From: Clostridia bacterium
GTDB lineage: Bacteria > Bacillota > Clostridia > Oscillospirales > CAG-272
Length of the DNA: 5,497 nucleotides
Reading direction: 5' to 3'
Assembly: GCA_017395715.1 (NCBI GenBank)
Contig: JAFQNZ010000158.1
Location: 1-5,497, forward strand
Each line of letters opens with the position of its first letter. Position 1 is the first letter of the stretch. The notes below the pieces were generated by a model. The model searched no databases, had not been told where the DNA came from, and saw only the letters and a list, made by a program, of their open reading frames with translations. Of the stretch, positions 1 to 5,497 are shown one piece after another. Made by a program: the position numbers and the translations under genes.

Positions 1-2205
1 GGCAACACGAAGGAGTGCGCTCTCGGTGAGGGTGATGGTATCGCCTGCCACAACAGCGGTGGTGCTGGTCATGGGGTCGCTACCGTCGATGGTGTACTTC
101 ACAACGGCATCTTGGGAAGCTTTGGTTACGGTGATGGGTGCGGTGATCTCGCCGCCGTATTGGCTGAGGGCGAGTTTGGTGATCTGGAACACATAACCGC
201 AGCCGATGTTGATGTTGCCAAGATCAAGAACAGTGTCCTTGGTTACGGTCTGTGTGATCTGTTCCTTGGCGGCTGTGGTCTTATCTTTCCAACCGGTGAG
301 GAGGTATTCGCCATCGCCGAGGATCTTGGAAAGAGCGACCTTAACATTCTTTTGCTGTGTGGATGCGATACCGCCGATATACCAAACGCCGCTCTTTTCT
401 TTGGCAAGTGAAACGTAAGCTCCGATGGCACCGTCAAGGAATACGGTCTGATCCCATACGGTGGGGATGGCGCGGATCATTTCGAGTGCGGGGTTGTTGA
501 ACATGGTGTTGGGCGCGGTGGCAATGACCATCAAAGGAGAGTCGAGTACCACGAGAGATCCGATCTGCATAGCGGTGTTAACGTCGGGTGTGAAGTCGGC
601 GTGGCCGGCAAGCAGACGGGTGTAATACTGTGCGGTGAAGTATTTTGCCTGTGTTGCGATGTCGTTTCTTGACATATTTTCAAGACCGCGGATGCCTTCA
701 CGGGTGAGTTCGTTGGGGTAGAGCGCATCGTAGCCAACAGGCTTGTGTACGCCGTGGAAGTTTACGATGATCTTGTTGGCAATGCCTTCTTCGAGCGTTG
801 CTTTCTGAATGGCAAGGGTGGTCTTATGGGTTTCGGGATTGAAGAAGTCAAGCTTGATACCCGACATGTGAAGCTCAGCAAGCTTCTTCATAACGGTTTT
901 CGCCTGACCGACAGACGAGATCTGGAAGCCGCCGCGCTTAGGAATCGCACACCAAAGGATCTGCTTGACGCCAACATCTTCGCCGAGCAAGCCGAGTTCA
1001 AGAAGCTTGTTTTCGTAGTCTTCCCAATTGGTGTAGCCTTCGTCGATGATGTTATAGGTGAAGCCAAGCTTGGCAGCATTCAATGTGTATTCGATCTGCG
1101 GTTCAAACGGAACGCCGCGGTCGTTGATCCAGGACCATACGCTCTTGCCGGGGGTGATGAAGTCGAGCTGTTCTTTGGTGTAAGCGGTGGTCTTGCCGTC
1201 CATGCCGAGGGCAGTGTGGTAGACGGTGTTGTTATTCACGATATCGCCGAGGTCTTTCGAATAGTTGATGATACGCCAGCCTGTGATAATATCGTTTGAC
1301 GAAGAAAAGGGATCAAAGTCTTTGCCGGTTGACCAAGAACGAGTTGTCTTAAAGGTGTTATTCTCGCCTGTGGAGACAAAGTTGGTGCCGACATAGGTTT
1401 CGGGAACATAGCCTTCCATCAGGGCAACATAGCCCTTGCCGCTCATCAGTTCAATCATCAAAGGACCGGTGAGCTTGTTACCTGCTTTAATGGAAGAATA
1501 GGCTGCGCCGGAGATAACAGACTCGTAGCAGTCGCTGCTCTGACCGAACCATACCTTTTGAATGCTGTTGACAGAGAAGGTGGTGGCTTCAGCCTTCACT
1601 TGACGGGTGGAACCGGTAGAGGGCAGATTGTAACGGAATGCCACGCCGTTGTTATACAGCTTGATTTCAATGGCGTAAGTATAGTCGCCGCTCTTCATCG
1701 TGACGGTGGCGGCAACGCAATTGTCGGTGAGTGTGGAGAATTTGCCGAGGTGAGAGTAGGAAACATTCAGTTCCTTGGCGCTGACAGCTTCAAATGTTGA
1801 GCCTGTAAAGCCTGCAAGATTGGAAGCGGTGATGCCCATGGCGGATTCGCCGATGATTTCATCATTGCCACTGACAAGGGTGTAAACGATATCGCCGTTT
1901 GCGTTTTTGCTGATGTTCATAACGAGCGACTGATCAAGGCTCTTTACAGTAACACCGCTGTCGGTCTTGGCAATATGTTCAGCCTCAACAAAACCTGCGG
2001 AAGGGTTGGTGGTTGTGACATCGGGCTGTTTGGGCGTGGTGGTTGCGGGTTTAGAAGGGGTGGTTTGCGCAGGACCTTGTGTGGTTTTGGGTGCTGTTGT
2101 TTCAGCGGGCTTGGTTGTGGCGGGGCTATCCGAGCCGCAAGCTACAAACAGCGTGACCATCAAAACCGCAAGGACAACGAGCAAAACTGTGGTGAATTTT
2201 TTCAT
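1..2205 (-). CDS. GH97 family retaining glycosidase lipoprotein (copy 1, 3' end beyond the window)
   Basis: This is a tandem paralogue of the complete downstream-numbered gene. I translated it by hand: all 735 codons from the ATG at 2205 to position 1 are open, with no frameshift. Seen: signal peptide with LFVAC (Cys23); a Thr/Pro linker about 24-70, ten residues shorter than in copy 2; GH97 N-terminal domain about 82-347; catalytic barrel about 350-580; GH97 C-terminal domain about 580-676; and the start of the first chitobiase-C-like repeat (YTIDGSDP) before the edge. The predicted nucleophile is Asp453 (GIKLDFF) and the acid/base Glu509 (RGLE); Gly485 follows the NFH motif, again the retaining pattern. 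It shares 554 of 665 aligned residues with copy 2 after the linker. It has its own promoter and follows a terminator, so it is probably transcribed alone. By homology about 255 residues, including the rest of the beta-sandwich repeats and an NPCBM domain, should lie beyond the left edge; this is not seen. Confidence 0.93.
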   Translation of the reverse strand, partial: MKKFTTVLLVVLAVLMVTLFVACGSDSPATTKPAETTAPKTTQGPAQTTPSKPATTTPKQPDVTTTNPSAGFVEAEHIAKTDSGVTVKSLDQSLVMNISKNANGDIVYTLVSGNDEIIGESAMGITASNLAGFTGSTFEAVSAKELNVSYSHLGKFSTLTDNCVAATVTMKSGDYTYAIEIKLYNNGVAFRYNLPSTGSTRQVKAEATTFSVNSIQKVWFGQSSDCYESVISGAAYSSIKAGNKLTGPLMIELMSGKGYVALMEGYVPETYVGTNFVSTGENNTFKTTRSWSTGKDFDPFSSSNDIITGWRIINYSKDLGDIVNNNTVYHTALGMDGKTTAYTKEQLDFITPGKSVWSWINDRGVPFEPQIEYTLNAAKLGFTYNIIDEGYTNWEDYENKLLELGLLGEDVGVKQILWCAIPKRGGFQISSVGQAKTVMKKLAELHMSGIKLDFFNPETHKTTLAIQKATLEEGIANKIIVNFHGVHKPVGYDALYPNELTREGIRGLENMSRNDIATQAKYFTAQYYTRLLAGHADFTPDVNTAMQIGSLVVLDSPLMVIATAPNTMFNNPALEMIRAIPTVWDQTVFLDGAIGAYVSLAKEKSGVWYIGGIASTQQKNVKVALSKILGDGEYLLTGWKDKTTAAKEQITQTVTKDTVLDLGNINIGCGYVFQITKLALSQYGGEITAPITVTKASQDAVVKYTIDGSDPMTSTTAVVAGDTITLTESALLRVA

Positions 2206-2209
2206 ACTG

Positions 2210-2215
2210 TTCTCC
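2210..2215 (-). promoter_or_regulatory. Ribosome binding site of GH97 copy 1
   Basis: GGAGAA on the minus strand lies 4 bases before the ATG at 2205 (6 bases from the GGAG core). It decides the start: translation begins at MKKF, directly at the signal peptide. Confidence 0.85.
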
Positions 2216-2220
2216 ATTCT

Positions 2221-2233
2221 GTTGTGGTACAAC
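2221..2233. promoter_or_regulatory. Conserved palindrome in the leader of copy 1, possible operator
   Basis: GTTGTGGTACAAC is a 5-base inverted repeat around a 3-base centre, lying between the predicted transcription start and the RBS. Its core TTGTGGTACAA fits the TNGTNNNACNA pattern known for FadR-subfamily GntR regulators. It could instead be a weak 5-bp mRNA hairpin, or simply conserved by recent duplication. The regulator role is inference. Confidence 0.35.
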
Positions 2234-2257
2234 TTTTTTGCTTGGTGATTGTGCTTT

Positions 2258-2286
2258 AGTATAACATATGGCGAAAAAAATTGCAA
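2258..2286 (-). promoter_or_regulatory. Sigma-A type promoter of GH97 copy 1
   Basis: On the minus strand a -35 box TTGCAA (2281-2286) is separated by exactly 17 bases from a -10 box TATACT (2258-2263). A TGT directly upstream of the -10 box (2264-2266) makes it an extended -10. The boxes match 4 of 6 and 5 of 6 consensus bases. Transcription would begin near 2251, giving a leader of about 46 bases. The A-run in the spacer and the AT-rich flank fit a housekeeping promoter. Confidence 0.75.
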
Positions 2287-2324
2287 GATTCTTCTTGTTT
2301 TTTGGTTAATATGATTGCAATTTT
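2277..2324. repeat. Inverted repeat overlapping the copy 1 -35 region
   Basis: AAAATTGCAA (2277-2286) and its exact complement TTGCAATTTT (2315-2324) flank a 28-base AT-rich spacer. One arm contains the -35 box. It might bind a regulator as two half-sites, but AT-rich promoter DNA often yields such matches by chance. Confidence 0.3.
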
Positions 2325-2338
2325 GGCGAATTGACGAA

Positions 2339-2376
2339 AAGACAACGCCACCTTTTTGAAAAGGTGGCGTTGTCTT
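2339..2376 (-). terminator. Rho-independent terminator after GH97 copy 2
   Basis: An uninterrupted 18-base inverted repeat, AAGACAACGCCACCTTTT and its complement, is separated by 2 bases; the A/T pairs next to the centre would open into a normal loop. On the minus strand the stem ends in TTTT, giving a short U-tract. It lies about 48 bases past the copy 2 stop and upstream of the copy 1 promoter, so it isolates the two genes. The other strand also has a broken T-run, so it may act in both directions. Confidence 0.8.
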
Positions 2377-2383
2377 CCTTTTG

Positions 2384-2410
2384 AAGAGAGATCAAATGCG
2401 CTCTCTTTTT
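2384..2410. terminator. Possible second, weaker hairpin after GH97 copy 2
   Basis: AAGAGAG (2384-2390) pairs with CTCTCTT (2401-2407) across a 10-base loop. A run of Ts follows only on the plus strand, so as a terminator it would better stop transcription entering from the left, antisense to copy 2. On the minus strand it would be an additional stem just before the main terminator. Confidence 0.35.
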
Positions 2411-2423
2411 TATGATGGTGGTT

Positions 2424-5400
2424 TTACTTTGTGATAAAGCCGGGTTCAACAAAGGCTACGTTATCGCAGGTGATGCCGTCGCCTGCATCGCCAAAGTCAA
2501 TGCGGATCGATTTTGCACCTTCGGGGAGGGTGATATTGATTTGTTCATACTGTCCCCTTGCGAGTTTGGCGGTGGTGTGAAGAACTTTACCGTCAACCGT
2601 GATCTTACAAATGATCGAAGCCTTGTGGCCATCGACGCTGTTGTTATATACCGAGTCGTCGATACCAACTACGCCAACAAAACTCTTGGCGTTTGCGGGA
2701 ATGTTATAAACGAGGTAACCTGTTGCGTTCATACTGATACCGTGGCTGAACTTAGTTCCGGTGGAAGCGCTGAGGCCTCCGAGCGAGAGGGTGGAATTGT
2801 TCATGCTGATATCGTAGTAAATATCGCCGCGCCAGCCGCCCTGTGCTTCGGTGTGATCTTTGCCGATATAGACATCGGGTATGATGGCGGTTACTGCTTT
2901 TCTGACGGTGATCTTGATGGTCTTAACGGGAGATACTTTGCCGCTGTCGGTGATTGCAACCACCTTAACGGTGCATTCTGTATCAAAGGTAACAGCACTT
3001 GTGTAAAGGGTCGAGGAAGCGGTAGGCGTGGTGCCGTCTGTGGTGTAGTAAAGCTTGGCATCGTCAAGGGTGGGAGTAAGAGACAGAACGGTGTTGCCGT
3101 CGTTATTGGTAATGTTATACTCTATGCCGTTGTATTCCACTTTGTTGAACTGATATTCAAGTTCTGTACCCTTGCCGTCACCTTCGGTGATCGCGATGCG
3201 AAGAAGTGCGCTCTCAGTGAGGGTGATGGTGTCACCTGCCACAACAGCGGTGGTGCTGGTCATGGGGTCGCTGCCATCAAGGGTGTACTTCACAACGGCA
3301 TCCTTGGAAGCTTTGGTGACAGTGATAGGACCTGTGATTTCGCCGCCGTGCTGGCTGATGTCAAGCTTGGTGATCTGCATTACGTAGCCGCAACCTGTGT
3401 TGATCTTACCGAGTTCAAGAACGGTATCTTTGGTGACGGTCTGCGTGAAGCGTTGTTTGATCAAGGTGGTTGTGTCTTTCCAACCGGTGAGGAGATATTC
3501 GCCGTCGCCGAGAATCTTAGAAAGATCCACTACGGCATTGGCTTGCGAGGTGGATGCAATGCCGCCGATGTACCAAACGCCGCTCTTTTCCTTTGCGACG
3601 GATACATAAGAGCCGATGGCACCGTCAAGGAATACGGTCTGATCCCATACGGTGGGGATGGCACGGATCATTTCGAACGCGGGATTTTTGAACATGGTTG
3701 CGGGAGCGGTGGCAACGACCATCAAAGGAGAGTCGAGTACCACAAGGGAAGCGATCTGCATGGCGGTGTTAACGTCGGGTGTGAAGTCGGCGTGGCCGGC
3801 AAGCAGACGGGTGTAATACTGTGCGGTGAAGTATTTTGCCTGTGCGAGAATATCGGATTTGGACATATTTTCAAGACCGCGGATGCCTTCACGGGTGAGC
3901 TCATTGGGGTAGAGCACATCGTAGCCGACGGGTTTGTGTACACCGTGGAAGTTGATGATGATCTTGTTGGCAATGCCTTCAGCAAGGGCTGCATTCTGTA
4001 TGGTGTGCGTGAGCATGCTGGTTTCGGCGTTGAAGAAGTCAAGCTTGATGCCTGACATGTGAAGCTCAGCAAGCTTTTTCATGACTGTTTTTGCCTGTGC
4101 GGCACTTGCAATCTGGAAGCCTCTGCGATTGGGAACGGCGCACCAAAGGATCTGCTTGACGCCGACATCGTCGGCAAGAAGACCGAGTTCAAGAAGCTTG
4201 GCTTCGTAATCGTCCCAAGTGGTATAGCCCTCGTCAATGATGTTATAGGTGAAGCCGAGCTTGGCGGCATTCAGGGTGTAGGTGATCTGCTGATCGTAGT
4301 GAACACCGCTTTCGTTGAGCCAGGACCATACGCTCTTACCGGGGGTGATATAGTCAAGCTGTTCTTTGGTGTAAGCGGTGGTATCGCCGCTCATGCCGAG
4401 CGCGGTATGATAGATGGTGTTGTTGGTAACGATATCACCGAGGTCTTTCGAGTAGTTGATGATACGCCAGCCTGTAACGATTTCATTCTGTGCGGTAAAG
4501 AGGTCAAACTCTTTGTTTGCTGTCCAGGAACCGGAGATCTTAAAGGTGTTGTTTTTGCCGGTGGAAACATAGTTTGTACCGATATAGGTGTTTGATACGT
4601 GACCTTCCATCAGAGCAACATAACCTTTTTTGCTCATGAGTTCGATCATCAAAGGACCGTTAAGTTTGCTGCTTGTTGAAATGGAAGAGTATGATGTGCC
4701 GTTGATGGTTGATTCATAGCAATCACTACCCGCGCCATACCATACCTTCTGAATGTTGTTGACAGAGAAGGTGGTGGCTTCGGCCTTGACCTGACGGTTG
4801 GCATCGGTGTCGGGTAGGTTGTAACGGAATGCCACGCCGTTGTTATACAGCTTGATTTCAATGGCGTAAGTATAGTCGCCGCTCTTCAAAGTGACGGTTG
4901 CGGCAACGCAGTTGTCGGTGAGTGTGGAGAATGTGCCGAGGTGAGAATAGGATACGTTCAGTTCTTTGGCGCTGACAGCTTCAAATGTTGAGCCTGTAAA
5001 GCCTGCAAAATTCGAAGCGGTGATGCCCATGGTGGATTCGCCGATGATTTCATCATTGCCGCTGACGAGGGTGTAAACGATATTGCCGCTTGCGTTTTTG
5101 CTGATGTTCATAACAAGCGACTGATCAAGGCTCTTTACGGTAACACCGCTGTCGGTCTTGGCAATATGTTCAGCCTCAACAAATCCTTGGGAAGGCTTGG
5201 AGGTTGTGACATCGGGCTGTTTGGGAGTTGTGGTAGTTATGGTGGGTTTGGTTGTTGTGACTGCGGGGTTTTTGGGAGCGGTCTGCACACTGCCGGTTGA
5301 GGTTCCGGTGGGTGCTGTTGTTTCGGCAGGCTTTGTGGTAGCGGGGCTATCCGAGCCACAAGCCGCAAACAGCGTGACCATCAAAACCGAAAGGATAACG

Positions 5401-5426
5401 AGTAAAACTGTTGTGAAATTTTTCAT
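2424..5426 (-). CDS. GH97 family retaining glycosidase lipoprotein with two CHB_HEX_C-like repeats and a C-terminal NPCBM domain (copy 2, complete)
   Basis: The product is 1000 residues and is predicted to be anchored on the outer membrane face, cleaving terminal alpha-linked sugars. Seen: hydrophobic signal peptide with lipobox LFAAC (Cys23); Thr/Pro/Lys linker about 24-80; GH97 N-terminal beta-sandwich about 92-357; catalytic barrel about 360-590 with PGKSVWSW, NIIDEGY, GIKLDFF, NFHGVHKP, TREGIRGLE and LLAGHADFTP; GH97 C-terminal domain about 590-686; two chitobiase-C-like repeats about 693-763 and 764-843 (YTLDGSDP, YYTTDGTTP); NPCBM domain about 849-1000 (SHGISM, VGIDD, ITVDGKVL). By family knowledge, Asp463 is the likely nucleophile and Glu519 the acid/base of the retaining branch; Gly495 replaces the base Glu of inverting SusB. 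Alpha-galactosidase or beta-L-arabinopyranosidase activity is inferred. The start at 5426 is chosen because GGAGAA lies 4 bases upstream and the signal peptide begins there; an in-frame ATG at 5453 precedes the RBS and is unlikely. Family certain, substrate uncertain. Confidence 0.94.
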   Translation of the reverse strand: MKNFTTVLLVILSVLMVTLFAACGSDSPATTKPAETTAPTGTSTGSVQTAPKNPAVTTTKPTITTTTPKQPDVTTSKPSQGFVEAEHIAKTDSGVTVKSLDQSLVMNISKNASGNIVYTLVSGNDEIIGESTMGITASNFAGFTGSTFEAVSAKELNVSYSHLGTFSTLTDNCVAATVTLKSGDYTYAIEIKLYNNGVAFRYNLPDTDANRQVKAEATTFSVNNIQKVWYGAGSDCYESTINGTSYSSISTSSKLNGPLMIELMSKKGYVALMEGHVSNTYIGTNYVSTGKNNTFKISGSWTANKEFDLFTAQNEIVTGWRIINYSKDLGDIVTNNTIYHTALGMSGDTTAYTKEQLDYITPGKSVWSWLNESGVHYDQQITYTLNAAKLGFTYNIIDEGYTTWDDYEAKLLELGLLADDVGVKQILWCAVPNRRGFQIASAAQAKTVMKKLAELHMSGIKLDFFNAETSMLTHTIQNAALAEGIANKIIINFHGVHKPVGYDVLYPNELTREGIRGLENMSKSDILAQAKYFTAQYYTRLLAGHADFTPDVNTAMQIASLVVLDSPLMVVATAPATMFKNPAFEMIRAIPTVWDQTVFLDGAIGSYVSVAKEKSGVWYIGGIASTSQANAVVDLSKILGDGEYLLTGWKDTTTLIKQRFTQTVTKDTVLELGKINTGCGYVMQITKLDISQHGGEITGPITVTKASKDAVVKYTLDGSDPMTSTTAVVAGDTITLTESALLRIAITEGDGKGTELEYQFNKVEYNGIEYNITNNDGNTVLSLTPTLDDAKLYYTTDGTTPTASSTLYTSAVTFDTECTVKVVAITDSGKVSPVKTIKITVRKAVTAIIPDVYIGKDHTEAQGGWRGDIYYDISMNNSTLSLGGLSASTGTKFSHGISMNATGYLVYNIPANAKSFVGVVGIDDSVYNNSVDGHKASIICKITVDGKVLHTTAKLARGQYEQINITLPEGAKSIRIDFGDAGDGITCDNVAFVEPGFITK

Positions 5427-5430
5427 AGTG

Positions 5431-5436
5431 TTCTCC
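5431..5436 (-). promoter_or_regulatory. Ribosome binding site of GH97 copy 2
   Basis: GGAGAA on the minus strand lies 4 bases before the ATG at 5426. It is identical in sequence and spacing to the copy 1 site and argues against the in-frame ATGs at 5453 and 5438, which lie upstream of it. Confidence 0.85.
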
Positions 5437-5441
5437 ATTCT

Positions 5442-5454
5442 GTTGTGGTACAAC
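5442..5454. promoter_or_regulatory. Conserved palindrome in the leader of copy 2, possible operator
   Basis: This is the identical GTTGTGGTACAAC element at the same distance upstream of the copy 2 start codon as in copy 1. If functional, it would place both enzymes under the same control. Confidence 0.35.
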
Positions 5455-5478
5455 TTTTTTGCTTGGTGATTGTGTTTT

Positions 5479-5487
5479 AGTATAACA
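5479..5487 (-). promoter_or_regulatory. Extended -10 box of GH97 copy 2 promoter (-35 outside window)
   Basis: The minus strand reads TGTTATACT, identical to the copy 1 extended -10 and at the same distance from the start codon (-10 box ending 53 bases before the first base of the ATG). The -35 box would fall at about 5502-5507, beyond the right edge, so the promoter cannot be verified completely. Confidence 0.65.
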
Positions 5488-5497
5488 TATGGTGAAA

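Larger units (their letters stand above)
1..2276 (-). repeat. Tandem duplication unit, left copy
   Basis: The whole stretch aligns with 3192-5497 in the same orientation: the offset is 3191 bases up to the linker and 3221 beyond it, the 30-base difference being the longer linker of copy 2. Homology extends through the leader and -10 box and runs to the window edges, so the true ends of the unit are not visible. Confidence 0.93.
3192..5497 (-). repeat. Tandem duplication unit, right copy (part aligned to left copy)
   Basis: This is the counterpart of 1-2276. The upstream non-coding part (5427-5497) differs from its partner (2206-2276) at only three of 71 positions. The rest of copy 2 (2424-3191) has its counterpart outside the window. 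Confidence 0.93.

Noticed and set aside
1..2205. Copy 1 as a pseudogene, because no long minus-strand reading frame ending within the window is visible there
   Set aside because: Hand translation shows all 735 codons are open and catalytic residues are kept; it simply lacks its stop because it runs off the edge.
2206..2423. Small gene or RNA in the 218-base region between the copies
   Set aside because: The region is fully accounted for by terminator, promoter, leader and RBS; no RBS-linked open frame or recognisable RNA fold other than the terminator hairpins was seen.
2412..4055. A 547-codon open frame on the plus strand antisense to copy 2
   Set aside because: It lies wholly opposite the GH97 coding sequence, has no domain-like motifs, and its translation is Gly/Val/Asp/Cys rich as expected from reading a well-biased gene backwards. 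Similar fragments (112-411, 745-1299) appear opposite copy 1, broken by stops.
5427..5453. Start of copy 2 at the in-frame ATG at 5453, adding nine residues
   Set aside because: That ATG lies upstream of the RBS, and the added residues would precede the signal peptide. In copy 1 the same leader is conserved with start MKKF.
1..5497. Bacteroidota-type starch utilisation locus (SusB in a SusC/SusD cluster)
   Set aside because: No SusC- or SusD-like gene is present, and the active-site residues are of the retaining branch, unlike SusB.

Overview
The window holds two tandem, same-direction (minus strand) copies of a gene for a secreted lipoprotein glycoside hydrolase of family 97 (GH97). The right copy is complete (2424-5426, 1000 codons). 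The left copy (1-2205) is intact for its first 735 codons and then runs off the left edge, so its C-terminus is not visible. No RNA gene, transposon, CRISPR array or unrelated gene was found.

The organism is most likely a Gram-positive gut-type member of the Bacillota (Clostridia). This is inferred from the short lipoprotein signal peptide, the long Thr/Pro/Lys linker, the GGAGAA ribosome binding sites, roughly balanced base composition and the absence of any SusC/SusD-type neighbour. GH97 itself is best known from Bacteroidota, so this assignment is an inference only.

Layout on the minus strand, read right to left: the -10 box of copy 2 at the right edge; a leader with a small palindrome and RBS; copy 2, with signal peptide, linker, GH97 N-terminal, catalytic and C-terminal domains, two chitobiase-C-like beta-sandwich repeats and a terminal NPCBM (CBM51-type) domain; a strong hairpin terminator (2339-2376); a complete sigma-A type promoter for copy 1 (2258-2286); the same leader; then copy 1. 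Each copy therefore looks like its own transcription unit.

The two proteins are about 83% identical by hand count over 665 gap-free residues after the linker (554 identical). The 71 bases upstream of the start codons differ at only three positions. Both carry the residues expected of the retaining branch of GH97 (Asp in the IKLDFF motif, Gly after the NFH motif, Glu in RGLE), which points to alpha-galactosidase-like activity rather than the inverting SusB-type alpha-glucosidase. Differences cluster in a few segments, including the loop directly after the predicted nucleophile, while other stretches are identical over 50-82 bases. This fits a duplicated enzyme pair diverging in substrate specificity, possibly with local gene conversion.
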